NCBI GenBank assembly: GCA_022818135.1
Contig: JAFMSR010000001.1
Span: 32,349,563 to 32,413,562, forward strand
Length of the DNA stretch: 64,000 bases
DNA from: Saxidomus purpurata
Taxonomy: Eukaryota > Mollusca > Bivalvia > Venerida > Veneridae
Reading direction: 5' to 3'
Shown: positions 1 to 33,169 of the stretch, in pieces
Layout of the letters: every line of letters starts with the position of its first letter
Numbering within the stretch: position 1 is the first letter of the stretch
Made by a program: the position numbers and the translations under genes
The notes under the pieces: generated by a model
What the model was told of the DNA's origin: nothing
Database searches by the model: none
The model's input: only the letters and a program-made list of their open reading frames with translations

Positions 1-934
1 ATAAAATACAGTCAGTCGTTCAGCTGTGAAAATTAAATCACTCGTGCAATGCACTCAGGGTTCAATTACCATGCATTCAAACTCCTGACAGTATTTTATT
101 CAACAATAAAATACAAGGATACATTTACTATTTCTAGATATCACTACAGGAGACAGGCAGATCTTTTATTTTAACAACCAAGCAGATGTGAGACCTGTCT
201 ACTCTCTGGACAAGTAGCTAACCATGAATGAATCTGAACAGAACAAATATTGCTGGGAATCCACCAGGGAGTAAATATGATGAATTACTGCTATTCTGAA
301 TAACTTTTCTAAGCTACTATATGCACCAGCCATCCAGGAACCTAACCTACTAATTTCATTAACACTTAATAAAGAATGATGCCAGTGGGGGTGAAGTCAA
401 GATTCATAGGAGTCCAAAAAATGATTCTTTGGAAAGTATGGTCCAAATTATGATGATGTGATACTATCTACACTAGATGATTTCCTTTGGTGAACTATAA
501 ATATAGATTACTTTTAACATCTTAAATAAATATCTTACATATCATATTCAATTCTTTAAAAAATAAATTATCTATTTCTAAACCTAAACTATTCCCCATA
601 TTCGATATTTCAATATGAAATGAAACAACAGCAACATTCTTCCAAATGCAGACGCAGACACAACATACCACTGACTGACAAACTGACTGGGCTTTAGTGG
701 TCTGCTGTTTCCTTGGCATCCCAGTGGACCTGGGTTGATTCTCGGTCAGACCACATGTAGGGTGTGTCCTAAGACAACTAACTCCACACATGCAACAACT
801 CATGCAACTGTTAATCTGTACAAGAAATGAAGTTGCTCTCACTTTTTCTCATAACTGACTGGTATAATCAAGTGATAAATATCAACAGCCAGTGAAGCAA
901 AGCACCAAACCGGATATGACAGCATAAGATGACA

Positions 935-1385
935 TATATGCAAAGTTTCATAAAAATCCTTCAAGGTGTTTGGGAGATATAGCCTAGTGATTTTTTACCC
1001 AAAAAAGTGACCTTGACCTTTGTCATCATGATGAGAGGGACATTTGACCCAAGTTTGTTGAAAATCCCTCAAAGTGTAAAGGAGATATGGTCTGCTGACT
1101 TTTGACCCTTACATGGGACCTTGACCTTGAGCCAAAGTATGAATGAAAAACAGATTCTTCACATCCTTTTCATGAGATTATAAGATCCATTCAAAGTTTC
1201 AAGAAAATCCTTTCAAAGGTTTGGGAATTATATTAACATGACCATTGACCTGAAAATTAATGTGACTGTGACCCGGTTTGATTGAAACATGGATATTGCA
1301 TGTTGCCTCCCTGAGGTGAACATTTGGCGCAATTTAAAAAAAAATCTTTGAAGTAAGTGCCCTAGGTAGGACCTTGACCAAATTA
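935..1385. repeat. Degenerate ~130-bp tandem repeat
   Basis: At least three decayed units, each with a 'aaaatcc(t/c)t(c/t)aaag' box, a 'gggagatat' or 'ggagatatgg' box and 'gaccttgacct'. No coding potential. Confidence 0.5.
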
Positions 1386-1752
1386 ATCTATGCATGTAGA
1401 AGTTACATCCCAATCAAAAGTACCAGGACAAAATCCCATAAGTGTGACTTCAATCCTTAAAGGTAGCCCCTCGAGTGTCTGGCCATGACACACACTTGTG
1501 TTATAGGCATCAACTGTATGAAGATATTTGAAAATCAGTCCATGCACAGAAGTTACAGCTAAGACATGAAGTTCAAACAGACTGACAGAACAGAGCAAAC
1601 CTATAATCCCCAATGGTTGGGGACTAGTTAGTTGAGAGAACTTGTCCTATAATCAAGCTAAAACATACAAGTAAAATTTTGAAAAAATATAAAGATACCT
1701 GAAAAAGTACTAAGCAAATAAACTAAAATTTCAAAATTAGACCACAGACTGT

Positions 1753-1758
1753 TTTATT
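1753..1758 (-). terminator. Candidate poly(A) signal of SLC39A9
   Basis: AATAAA on the minus strand about 745 nt beyond the stop. Other hexamers lie further on (near 92 and 167), so which one is used cannot be told from sequence alone. Confidence 0.3.
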
Positions 1759-2503
1759 TTCATCTGAATACAAAATTTACTAGCAGCAATGTTAAAATCA
1801 GGTGTGGTGACTTTAGAAATGTTTAAATACCAGAAATTCAATTCTGACAAACTAATGTATAATTTTTAGGCTTAATGGTTGGTTCCAACTTACAAATATG
1901 GAAAAACAGTTTTCCAGTTAAGCAGTCCCAGGATGTGCAATGGCATGATGGGCTGTAGGCCACATAATCCCCTCTATATTTGTTGAGGGGTACTGCCTCT
2001 ACAACTCTTGCTGGGCAAGTTTCAAATATTTGTTCCTTAACCTGCCTGAAACCACCATGGCAAAGTCACTGTGACTGTTATCTGGAAACTTTCTGGAAAG
2101 TCTTTTCCCTATTGTTGATGAAAAAATGAGAAAAAAATCAACCTCTTAACTTTAAGATTGAGGTAAGTGCCACCTTCAAAACAATATTGTTCTAAAGAAA
2201 AACAAGTGGATTTTGATTACCTTATATTGCTCAACCAAGACCAGAGACAACATCTGGAGAGTCAAAAAGAGAAAGTATAACAACTGACTTCATGAATTCA
2301 ATTGTGACTATTTTCTAATAACTTAATTCCCATTCAAACTTTACTTCTATGAAGTAAAATACCACTCTCTAACACCGTCCAAATGCCCCAAACATTGTTC
2401 TTCAATCTCAAAAAATACCCTCTTCACAAAACAAAATGCTATCATATAACTAGAATCAATCAACTACTTTCACAATGCTATCACCTCTATCCAACATTTA
2501 CTA

Positions 2504-22851
<20,348 letters not shown>

Positions 22852-24141
22852 TTTTCTGTGTACTTTACTGCCATGTAGACATGAAATTGTTGCCCGAGTT
22901 GACTACACCACTATAGTGACAACGTCAAAACTGCGGGTACCAGCTGAGCACTTTTTATTACCCGCAAGTTTCGACACAAATACCATAAAGGAGAAATTAA
23001 TACAGAAATTACAGAAATAACTACAGGTAAGAATATTTGTTGGGTTTTTACGATACAGATAGTTTAAGGTGTTAAAAGAATGCAAAATATGGTATTGTAG
23101 TAGACACATTAAATCTATGTTGTTATATGTGCAAAAAAACCTGTCTTAAATTGTATTTACATAGATCTTAAATTGTGTCTTTATGACCTCTCATTAGGCC
23201 TAATGATCAGAAATTGATTGTCGGGAGTAGATGTCTTATGTGTAAAAAAGATTTCGTAAAGGCAACATTACAATCAGAAAGAAATACTTCTGCAAATGTA
23301 CTTGAAAGCAAGTGCGATCCAAGGGAGACAAAAGGCGACTGGGTGACTGCGAAACTGGTCAATTTACGCATATTGCATTTAGATTTGCGTCCCTTGTACA
23401 CGACTTCGTGAAATGTAAAATATGATAAAATTCACAAAACTCTAATAATTCGCGTTCTGTCTATGATGTTTTAAAGTTTATTCCCTTTTGTAGTGTTCTG
23501 TAGACATGGAGAGTGCGTCAGTTTGAGTTAGCTGTTCAAAAGTGAATATAAAAAGACTGGTGAAGAGTGTTTAAGTTAAATTATGAGTATAAAGTTAAAA
23601 CTTAAATTGTGGTGAAAGGTCGAGACGGGTGAGAAAGTTATAAATTATTAAGAAGTCTTAACTTTGGCCGATTAACACAACTATAGCGGGGCTCCCCTGC
23701 CACTCGCCAATGTTGCAAAATGCGATAAAACACAAAATTGGCGACAAATCAGTTTTATGTTATGACACGAAATATACTTCGAAATAACACCATCATAAAA
23801 ATGTTCAAGAATTTAAGCAGTGTTTGACAGTTTAACCCAAAATTGGCGCAAATTATGAATACACGTGTATGTCAGGATCCTAACCTTATTCATGAATTAA
23901 AAAAAGCCTCGAATCATCTTTTATTCAAATGGTCACTTGAAATGTTTGGCATCAAACGGCAAAGTTTCAGCTAAACATTGCTGCAAATATCGCTAGAATT
24001 CGAGGAATTAAACATGTTGTAATTCTGTGAATGTGTAGGATGGATAGCGATTTTTGATGAAAATGAAACATTTTCCTATATACATGTATATTACTGTTAA
24101 AAATTGTATTTATCTGTAATTTTACGAACATCTATATGTAT

Positions 24142-24323
24142 ACATTCAAACCTGTGAACAAAGACCACTGTTGGGAATCTACAAATGTGGTCTTTGCTTG
24201 CAGGTGATCTTTATTCACATGTGTTTCTACAATAGTTGAATAGTGCATTGTGATTTCCCTGCTGGTCTTTAGTCACAGGGTGGTCTTTATTCGGAGGTGG
24301 TCTTTAACACAGGTTTGACTGTA
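24142..24323. mobile_element. Intact MITE, CAGTCAAACCTGT-type ends
   Basis: Left end 'cattcaaacctgtgaacaaa', right end 'ctttaacacaggtttgactg': inverted ends around repeated 'tggtcttt' motifs. The same family is split by an insertion at 18297-19473. Confidence 0.7.
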
Positions 24324-24654
24324 TACATTTTATAATAAATAATTTTTAGACAATAACCAAGGTATGCCCTTTTATAAAAATGTAATATCTATGTACGATA
24401 TTTCCTTTTTTCTCAGAATGATAAACTTACGACAACTCAGAGTGAGAATTAAATTCAGCAGTGCTGCGTGTTTATGTTTATAGTGCACCGGTCGACCCGA
24501 GGATTTAATGCCGAGACCATGACAGGCGAAGATTCAAGAGACAGAAGCTGATGCCAGGGAATCAGGGTACCAGACCCTAGCACATTACGAATAGACCTAC
24601 TGGTTGTTTAAAAACATGCCTGGTGTTTAGTACCAGTACACGCGAGATTACATC

Positions 24655-24800
24655 TAAGTTCCTAACCAGTTCAATCTCCAGGAAGGTGGGAAACACTAAA
24701 AAGCGTTTCTGAACTTTCTAGTGCCCCGTTCGAGATTTGAACCCGGGAACTCCAGACTGGTAGTCCAGAACGTTTACCACTCGACCACCGCACCACCCAG
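24655..24800 (-). mobile_element. tRNA-derived SINE (head on minus strand)
   Basis: On the minus strand: A-box-like TGGTCGAGTGGT (about 24775-24787) and B-box-like GGTTCAAATCTCG (about 24731-24743) at tRNA spacing. The T-stem and acceptor stem do not pair, so not a working tRNA gene. Confidence 0.6.
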
Positions 24801-25181
24801 TACTGCATATCTCCCTTTTCTATGTCTCTGATATAGGACTGTGCTTATTGACTGACCAAACTGTTCGATAGAACAAACTTATACAGCGTGTAAGTAAAAG
24901 ACAGGAAGATTAGAACTAAAGTATCGATTACTGTATAGCCAAACTTTCGGTACTTTTGTTTTAATAAATGACATTCTTTGTTAACGTTTGATCAAACATT
25001 GAGATAGGTGGTTTGAAGGGTTTTAAAAAATGCCTAATTAGTATTATTTCATGTATCGAGTGTTTTTGTATATTTCTAAAGACTGTTACATGTTAACCAA
25101 CTGGAATAAGCTAGTTCATACTTTTCTAAAATCTAGGTTTCTTCCGTAAAAAAAACGTTACGGAAAAGATTTATAATCAGT

Positions 25182-25480
25182 ATGTCCCAGGCGACATTCC
25201 GACATCTGAATGCGTTATCTATGAAATATGAGCTTCTACGAGAGATTAAACACTGGAAAAACTCGTGCAAGACGTGCATTAATGACATCACTAGTAACAT
25301 ACAATCCTTGCGACAGTCACGAGCCGATGTCAAGCGGGAAATCAATGTGGCGCGAGCGCAGCTTGAAGAGAGGCTGAAAGAGCTAGAAGAAATCTCGGAA
25401 AAACAGGTGTTTGAACTGGTGGCTAAAGAAGAAGAAATTTTGAAGAATTTTGTGCAGAAGCTTACGGATCGTCAAAGACG
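25182..25480 (+). CDS. TRIM-like gene exon 1 (coiled coil)
   Basis: Residues 1-99 plus two bases of codon 100, starting MSQATFRHLNALSMKYELL. Donor AAAGACG|GTAAGAAT, phase 2. The start is the first ATG after the in-frame stop at 25134. Confidence 0.75.
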
Positions 25481-28400
25481 GTAAGAATAAATTTCAATTT
25501 ATACCTCTTTAAAAAATTACCATGCATGGTTTCATTGCATTCCAGTAGTGTGTTTAAGCTCAGTAAGATGTTTAAAAGGCAACGACATTATGGCCTTAAA
25601 GCCATGTTACATAAGATTTGTACAGGCATATTTCTGTTTTATGAAGACAAACAACGTAAACGAGTCATAATCCTACAAAAATAGTATGAGTTAACTTGTA
25701 AGTGCTCAGGTTGTAGAGGACAACGGGAAATGGCATATCTAAGTAATAGTTAGAGGCTAAATAGAGAAATTTATACAATATAGAAATCAAAGGAGGGAGC
25801 GCTAGCGACCGATTAGGTTTCTATGTTGTATAAATTTCTCTATTTTAGCCTCTAACTGACTTAGTGTTTGTGTCTTTATTTACTACATTTTGTGACGTCA
25901 TGCGCAAACAGGTCTATAGAGTCTCGCTCTATCAAGATAGAGTGATACATAGACTAACCTGTCAGAAGTTTATGGCAAATAGACATGGAACATTTTAAAA
26001 TTTTTAATATTTTCATTGGACAGAAATGTAGGGCAAACACTAAGGCGTTTTGGGTGACAATAAAATTTCACTTTCGCTTAATTTCAGACTGGAAAGTACA
26101 GAATCGCAGTTAAAAGAGAATACTGTAGGATTTAAACTGAAAAGGGCATTGGAAGATGGTAAACACCAGACTCTTGCACTAAGGGAAACCATGCTAGGAG
26201 TCAGAAAATACAACATGGCGGCGACCGTCGTTTTCAAACTTAAAGAACAATTTTATGCCATAACCGAGTTAGTGGAATCACTAGGTACAGTCATCTTGGT
26301 AACCAGATCTACGTCAGGACAGCAGCAGATCAAGAAAAGACAACTCCAAAATAGTGACAAGCCACGAACAGTGACGTCAACTAAAGATTCTATGACGTCA
26401 TTTGATACGGTACTGGGATCTGGTCAGGGATCAGATTTATTCTTGACAAACGGGGATACTAGATCCGAATCAATCGAAAAAACGATGGCTAATGATTTAG
26501 ATTTTGTTCTAGAAATGGATAGAAAGTACGGACATTCACTAAAACCGTTTCTCGATACTGTGAAAGACATGTCCTTAAAGAGTAACAATTATGAAATACT
26601 AAAGAAAAAAGTAAGCAGCTCAACAAAGATACAGGCGAGCCCGAAAGTCATAGACTGTGAGCAAAAACCGACTTCCGCCCTACGTTCTCAGAGCGCGAAA
26701 AATGGAGATAAGAGCGGTCCCAAAATACTTACCCGCTTGTCAAAGTCAGCGAAGGAAGACGGACGAAGCTTCGGGGCCACGAACTTTTGCCTAAATGATG
26801 TTGATATGTCATACGCACCATTTGAAGAACAGGGACCAGAGTCGAAGCAGGTAAAGAAAAAACAGACACTGTCTGTAAGATACCATGATTTTGATTTTGT
26901 GAAGGAGATAACGGCAATTAAAGATGAAGTTGGTGAGATAAAAGAGGATTTAACTGCGGTGGCAACATCTTCAAGCGGTGTGGTTAAAGATGTAGCTAGA
27001 CTGCAAAGTCCAGGATCGCAAAGTACTGCTAGTACTTCCCTAAGTAGCGTTAGCTACAAGCCATCCAGCTCCCTGTCTAGCGGTCCTGTGCACATAACAC
27101 CATCAGAGCTTCGAAAGTCGATTTCTTACTTCAGATATATAGCACGATTCCACACAAAGAAGCACCCCGACGAGACAGATCTGTGCCGCTTGACAAGTAT
27201 CCTAGCCTTGGACAATGGTCAAATAGTAGTTGCCGACATAAATCATCTACAGATAATGTTGTTCGGTTCAGATTTTACGTACCTCGACGCCATGGAATGT
27301 CCTTCACCTTGTGGACTTGGTCAAGTTTCCGAGAACACCGTTGCCGTAACATTATTTCATAATAGAAAGATAATGTTGGTCAAAGTTAGCACAATACATT
27401 TAATAAGATGTAAAGAACTTCACATTCATTGCCAAGAACCGCTTTTTGCTGTATCTTACCATGATGGCAGATACTTTGTTCTGTGTTTTGCCGGCGATAT
27501 ACATATCCTGGACGATGACGGTCGGCAGCTCAGTATTTTGGCGACAGGGATAAGCGCTGGTGAAGCCCGGCATGTTGATGTAGATGAGGAAGGAAAGATG
27601 ATATTTGTCAGTGGTCATGACCGGATCAGCTGCTTTAACGATGCAGGTATGTTAATATGTAGAAGCTAACAGAAAAGGTCTTTGTCGTATCAATGTCAGT
27701 TCGAATCAGGAACTATAGATGCATAAACATTTGTAACCACGTCTGTGCATCGTGATCGCAGTGGCTATACTTAAGAGATCTGTTAAATACTTAAAGTGAA
27801 TGATTAGTGTTGCCATGACAGCGTTGCCTTGGCACTTGCATGCCTGATATTAAAGCAGAGTCATTTTGAGAAAAATCTATTGTGCCCTGTTAAGCAACTG
27901 ACTTCCCTCATATGAGCAACGGGGTCACCTTATAATAGAATACTGACTTTTCACACTACAATCGATAAACGCGAAGACCAGAACCGGGAAAGTGCATGCA
28001 GTTTGGCGAGTGTAAAAAGACTGATTGAAATTAAACGCTGATCCCAATGTTCTTCTAAGTTACAAGTTCTTATATAGTCGAATTGACAAAACACATTGCC
28101 TATAAAGAAGGATGTGTCGCGCATAACACATGTTTGGCTGATACGATACCAAGGTGAATGTCTCACAATAACTGCATGTAACGATTATTTTCCGCAACGC
28201 AAGATATATTGCACGATATATCATGGTCCATAGCTTGTAGGAGAATGTCGCACATGAGGCTGAAACTTGCTACGTAGGAGCATGCATGGCTTGCATATAT
28301 ACATGTTTGCATAGAGTAAGTGCATGCCCGTCTTATAGCTTTTTGTGTGCACAAGTGTACACTGAACGGACAGACGTCGTGTCACCGTGACATAAAAACA

Positions 28401-28893
28401 ATATCTCTAGGTCAAATTCAAGGACTCGAACATATAAGATCATTTTTGTGCCTTTTATAACATTGCTAAAAGGAAGACTTTCCATGTTTCGGTTATTAAT
28501 AGAGTATCGTCTTGATTTATTCATAGAACTTTTTTACAAAAATGTTCAATGCATCGACTACTATGACTGCATTTCTTATGTGCATTAATGTCTTTCAATT
28601 TTGCAGGGGAGAAACTATGGCAGTATTCTTGCAGCACAAATCACAGACGGTTCGCACCGGCTGGCTTAGTCGTACACAACTGTCGTCTGTTTGTAGCGGA
28701 CTGGTCTGGTAACAAAGTTGTGGAACTTTCTCTGGACGGCTCTCATGTGCGAGACGTTGTTGTAGACAACGCAGAATACCCATACGCCCTGACAGTGCAA
28801 AAGTCTTTCGGCAGATTGTTTATCACACAGAGTAACTTCTTCAAACAAGAAGCGAGGAGCAGAAGTGTTAAAGTTTTTGAAATTAAAATTTAA
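25182..28893 (+). CDS. TRIM/NHL-like coiled-coil and beta-propeller protein, 3 exons, 714 aa
   Basis: Spliced exons 25182-25480, 26088-27646, 28607-28893 give 2145 nt, 714 aa plus stop. Residues about 1-165 are heptad-rich coiled coil (IQSLRQSRADVKREI, LEERLKELEEIS). Residues about 170-440 are Ser/Lys-rich and probably disordered, with a short second helix near 368-405 (VKEITAIKDEVGEIKEDL). From about 445 to the end comes an NHL/YVTN-type beta-propeller with blades such as LTSILALDNGQIVVADINHL, HVDVDEEGKMIFVSGHDRIS and RLFVADWSGNKVVELSLDG. This is the coiled-coil plus C-terminal propeller part of TRIM2/3/71-like proteins, a family expanded in molluscs, but no RING or B-box is found upstream, so the E3 function is not supported. 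An in-frame stop lies upstream at 25134; an acceptor-like ATCAG just before the ATG leaves room for an upstream exon. Family naming is inference. Confidence 0.8.
25481..26087. other. TRIM-like gene intron 1
   Basis: Contains the foldback element at 25749-25856; otherwise nothing recognised. Confidence 0.6.
25749..25856. mobile_element. Foldback MITE
   Basis: Arms 25749-25786 ('gttagaggctaaatagagaa') and 25818-25856 ('ctctattttagcctctaac') are near-perfect inverse copies around a 31-bp loop. Confidence 0.75.
26088..27646 (+). CDS. TRIM-like gene exon 2 (coil end, linker, propeller start)
   Basis: 1559 bp, acceptor TTAATTTCAG, donor GATGCAG|GTATGT; phase 2 in, phase 1 out. Reading through the donor adds only eight codons before a stop, whereas splicing joins CFNDAG to EKLWQYSC, a normal propeller strand pair. 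Confidence 0.88.
27647..28606. other. TRIM-like gene intron 2
   Basis: 960 bp without a recognisable element; several short frames on the minus strand have no domain. Confidence 0.55.
28607..28893 (+). CDS. TRIM-like gene exon 3 (propeller end, stop)
   Basis: Acceptor CAATTTTGCAG; residues 620-714 from GEKLWQYSCSTNHRRFAPAG to VKVFEIKI and TAA. Contains LVVHNCRLFVADWSGN, a typical NHL blade. Propellers usually close with such a final strand. Confidence 0.88.
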
Positions 28894-29006
28894 TGATCTG
28901 TCTGTAAAAAAAACCCAGAAAATACCGATGGCATTTGAATTTCTAACCACTGAGTTTTTGGCCAATCTGATTAATAGAATTGCACCGAGATCCAGCTTTT
29001 CAGTCT

Positions 29007-29012
29007 AATAAA
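29007..29012 (+). terminator. Candidate poly(A) signal of the TRIM-like gene
   Basis: AATAAA 114 bases after the stop codon on the plus strand; a second lies at 29181-29186. Confidence 0.5.
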
Positions 29013-29039
29013 AATTATCCCATAGTTTCAGTTAACATT

Positions 29040-29430
29040 TTCAAACGTGACTTGAAGTTATGTTACTCCTTTAAAATTGTTGAAGTAAGTTATGCCGAGT
29101 TATTTCTCATATTGGAAGACATAATTAGATACACATGAAAGGGTGGTTTCTCAATTTTTGACTACGATACTATAATAGTCAATAAAGATTTTCAATGATA
29201 TTCTTTCAAGTATATTTTCAATTGGAATTAAACTGTGATATAGATTCATATATTTTAGATATTACTTTGGAAATGTCCATTTTTCAAGTAGTATAAATCA
29301 TTAATGTATTTCTTGAAAATGATGATGGTCACTTTGAAGGTTAATATCACTTTAAACATCGGAGAAAACGAGATTTTATACCGGTCAAAATAGGAAACTC
29401 TCCCTAAACAAGTTGCACGCACAGCATCAA
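29040..29430. mobile_element. Dispersed MITE-like repeat, copy 1
   Basis: Shares with 36297-36710 the order 'gggtgg.ttctcaatttttgacta..at', 'agattttcaa', then 'atggtcactttgaa.g.taatatcac' and 'aaactctccc'. Copy 2 has visible inverted ends; in this copy the left end is decayed. Confidence 0.5.
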
Positions 29431-30344
29431 ACAAACACAACAAGAAGCAAAGTTTGCGGAAAATGCTCAGACACAATTAAAGGTTTGTAGACAATGAAAT
29501 TCACAGAGTCCGTATTTAATTTTATGAAACCTTTAGCGAGATGATACCGGCAAACTCCTCATAATTCAAGACGCAAACTTTCTTTTCGTTTTATAAATGA
29601 TACAGGAGCGCGGACATGCAGCAACTCGGCTTTTACATGTACTTCCCAAGTGCTTAATGAATTAAGACTTTAATACTATGACCATCAATGTGCTACATGT
29701 TTATCAGCTTTGCTTTTGAAGAAATTTGACAGATTTCCCCTCTATGGTACATGTATCACGACTGTGGTGTACTCCGTTTCCTGCCAGGTCCGTTATTAAA
29801 GTATTAAACTGATAGTATTTCAGGTGTTAGTCTTGAAAAGTATACAAGGAACCATGTAAACTGTGAGTTGCAAAGTCTTGTGGATTCCAATAGTTTTTTG
29901 GCGTCTAATTCCTGCACGACTTGACCGCAATATAATATACCGAGCTCATCCCTCACGCATGAACAATTTGAAATTGTCGTAACAATTTACATCTACTGAA
30001 ACAGCTACTTTTGTAGAGGCTTCAGGTGAATCAAGCACTCGGAGCTTAATTGTTGAAACAGTTTTCACAGGTCAGACAACTTCAGACTTGAATGGAAGGG
30101 GAGCATTACAAAATTTAAGTGAAGCTGGTAGCAAACGGTTCAGTCTATATCATGACCAGCTAGCACATACAGTCTGATCATGATCTGCACTGTTCACTAT
30201 TCAGTCAGAAAATTCTCAATGACCTTCCCTTTACGGGCAATTCATTTTTTATTCCCCCGAAAAAAATCGCACCGTCTGTCTGTGCGTCCGCCCTTACATT
30301 GTTTCGTGTCTGGACTATAACTGTGTCATGCATTGAAAGATTTT

Positions 30345-31010
30345 GAAATAAATTGGCAAAAATGTTCAGCATATCAATACGATGTGTCACGTGCAAGACA
30401 AACGTCCCTACCTCAAAGGTCAAGGTCACACTTAAAGTTTGAAGGTAATGGAGTCCTCTATATGCACACATTCGTGTCCGTACTACAACGTCTTCGTCAT
30501 GCATTGATTTCGAAATAACTGCACAAATGATCAAGACAGCATGTCGCGTGTAAGACCCACGTCCCGACCTCAAAGGTCAAGGTCACACTTTGAGTTTGAA
30601 GGTAATGGAGTCCTCTTTATGCACACATTCGTGTCCGCACTATACATTCGTAATGCATCGATTGATTTTGAGATAACTTGGCACAAATGTTCAGTACATC
30701 AAGACGACGTGTTGCATGCAAGACCCACGTCCCTACCACAAAGGTCAAGGTCACACTTAGTGTTTGAAGGTAAAGGAATCCTGTATGTATGCTCACATTC
30801 GTGTCCGGACTATAACTTTGACATGCATGGATTGATTTTAAAATAACTTTGCACAAATATTCACCACATCAAGACAATGTGTCACGTGCTAGACACACGT
30901 CCCTACCTCAAAGATCGTCGTCACACTTTAAAGAGTTTAAAAGTAATGGAACACTGTATGCATGGTAACTCTGTCATGCATAGGCTTTTAAAATTACATT
31001 GCACAATTGT
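30345..31010. repeat. Tandem repeat, four units of ~160-170 bp
   Basis: Units recognised by 'acgtccctacctcaaaggtc' type text at about 30400, 30560, 30728 and 30897, each followed by 'aaggtcacact', 'gaaggtaatgga' and 'cattcgtgtccg'. Open frames here on both strands are created by the repeat and are not genes. A single inverted unit lies at 49035-49180. Confidence 0.8.
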
Positions 31011-32044
31011 CAAGCACATGGAGAGGGCACAGACTGTGAGACACCTCTTTCAGGGCATTTTGTCACTTGTGAGGGACAGCTCTTGTTTAATAAATTAAGC
31101 CAGATAAGTACTGTACAAAATAATCAGTCATACCCTGCACATGAACAAGTGCATTTTCAGACAGCAGGTAAATTTAACGTCAACTATGATGCTGGTGTTC
31201 AGGTATTCATAAGCACAAGTAGCAGAAAATTTTAACTTTATTGTATAATTTCATTTCAAACAATGCAATATGAATCAAACATTTTTTTCTTCTATCTGCA
31301 ATACATTTAGATCTGAACATGAACAATACTAAACAATAAAAATTACTTTACCTTTTCGCAAATATCATACAATCTTGTCATTTGTACTATGTAATAACCA
31401 TGCTACATTAATTACCCGTAACATACCCAAATACATTAACCCTTAGAATCAGTAAAATGACAAGATCCCAGCACTGTAACAGTTACTGCAGTGAACTGCC
31501 TACAGTAAAATTTCTCTCTACGAGCAACTTATCTGTGTACATTTCCACATTGAACTGCTGTTCATAAACCTAACAAATATATACATGATGTTACAAATTA
31601 TCAGGTTATGTATCAATTTTTATGATTTGGTTTACCTATTCTTTCTAAAACCATTAAAGAAGACATTACTATTCTTGGTACCAGTGTGTAGATAAACTGA
31701 TTTCAGACTTTATGTAGCATTATAGTAACACATACTTTCTGTCAGCTCTCTACAGAATGTAATCATGTAAAGCCAATGTGAAAGGGAAATAACTCCACCA
31801 TTATATTTAGCACCATTTCACCATGAATTATCCAGCATGGTTCATGAGACTTTCAAAAGTATTTTTTGAAAAATGTTTAACAACAATACTGCAATGATGG
31901 AAAACTGAGGCATAAACTAATATGTGCATTATAATTTATTCCCTTATCTTCCAATTAGGGATGCTGATCATCATTTAAAAATACTAAAATGATAAGTGCC
32001 ATTAATTTCATCAATTACAATAGAAACAGGTGTGTAAAATGCCA

Positions 32045-32300
32045 ACTTTTGTAGATAAAATCCTAACAAATTATTAAATTTAGTGTAGAGAACATCAATG
32101 GTGAAACAGCAACAGTAGAGACAAAGTGTCTATAAATAAATCCTAACACATTAATTAAACTTGTGTAGAGTAACATCATGGGTGAAAAAAACAATGGTTG
32201 TGAGAAAGTTTCTATAAATAAACCCTAGCAATAACTTAACTGAAACTGGTGTAGAGCAAAAGCATGGGTGGGAAACAAAACAGTTGTAAGAAAAGAAAAC
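32045..32300. repeat. Decayed ~88-bp tandem repeat, three units
   Basis: Units share 'ataaatcctaaca', 'ttaaa(c)ttgtgtagag' and 'catgggtgaaa'. No coding potential. Confidence 0.5.
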
Positions 32301-33163
32301 AAAAAGCCACTGAGCGTACCCACTCCGTGTAGCCCCTAAAACTTGTTACAATTAACAGACACTGACGGAGGACAGTGTGCACGACTATTCAAGAAGCGTA
32401 ATAAGAAAATCCGAGTAATGTGCCTACAGGACTAGTACACGTTTTGTCAAACATAACACATAGTTCTTAATAGATTCAGACTTAATGTCTGGTACTTCTA
32501 AGCACCAATCCAATCAGTCATTAATGAGATATGTACCCGACAAAAAAAAATGGTATAAAGGGCAGTAATTTAAAATAGTATTAATTCAACCAAGATTAAG
32601 TAAATTGATTGTTTGATACCCCCTTAAGACTTTAAAGAAATTTCAAATTGATAAAAATCTAGATACTGAAAAATGTTCATGACAGGACTTAATTAAAGTG
32701 CAACCTGGTTAACTGTAGGCCTAATATCTTTCCTTCTTCAAATAGTCAAGCTTGACATGCCATATTACCAATAAACTTACGTCTTACATGAGGACAGGCC
32801 AAACTTGCATGAAATTATAACATGTAAAATACAGTTTTCAACTGATTGATCATAACAAATTAATTTGCTTTGATGCTGTTTTAAAATATTGCATGAATAG
32901 CAGAGAACAGGAATATTTAAAACTGTTCCCAAGAATATTCATTATGCAGAAAGAAAGAAAAAAATGTAGAGAGAAATAAAGAATTTAAAAATGTTGCATA
33001 CCAGAAATATTTTGCACCATCAATAACATGTATATGCAGAGTAGCATATTATGAGTGCATTTAATTGAAACACAATGTCATAATCAACAGTAAGGTCACA
33101 ACATCTGACAATCCATACATCTCACAAAATTGCGAACTACAATTCACAGATATGAATCAATAT

Positions 33164-33169
33164 TTTATT
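33164..33169 (-). terminator. Candidate poly(A) signal of the DNAJC4-like gene
   Basis: AATAAA on the minus strand 220 bases past the stop at 33389. Confidence 0.4.

Larger units (their letters stand above)
1..2503. other. 3' flank of SLC39A9, no coding exon seen
   Basis: No convincing gene. Probably contains the SLC39A9 3' UTR. At about 935-1385 there is a degenerate repeat of 'gtgaccttgacctt / gacccaa / ttcaaag.gtttgggagatat' units of roughly 130 bp, a type abundant in this window. Confidence 0.5.
22852..25181. promoter_or_regulatory. Divergent intergenic region between SLC39A9 and the TRIM-like gene
   Basis: 2.3 kb separating two head-to-head starts, so it should hold both promoters. I see no TATA box or CpG-rich block that I can assign. 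It carries a MITE (24142-24323) and a SINE (about 24655-24800). Open frames at 23207-23411 on both strands have no recognisable domain. Confidence 0.4.

Noticed and set aside
23207..23411. Zinc-finger-like RCLMCKKDF frame upstream of the TRIM-like gene
   Set aside because: Only one CxxC pair and no B-box spacing; no donor joining it in frame to 25180.
24721..24797. tRNA gene on the minus strand
   Set aside because: A and B boxes are present but the T-stem and acceptor stem do not pair and there is no usable anticodon loop; a SINE head is the better call.
30205..30856. Open frames of 79-122 codons on both strands
   Set aside because: They follow the ~165-bp tandem repeat and have no domain.
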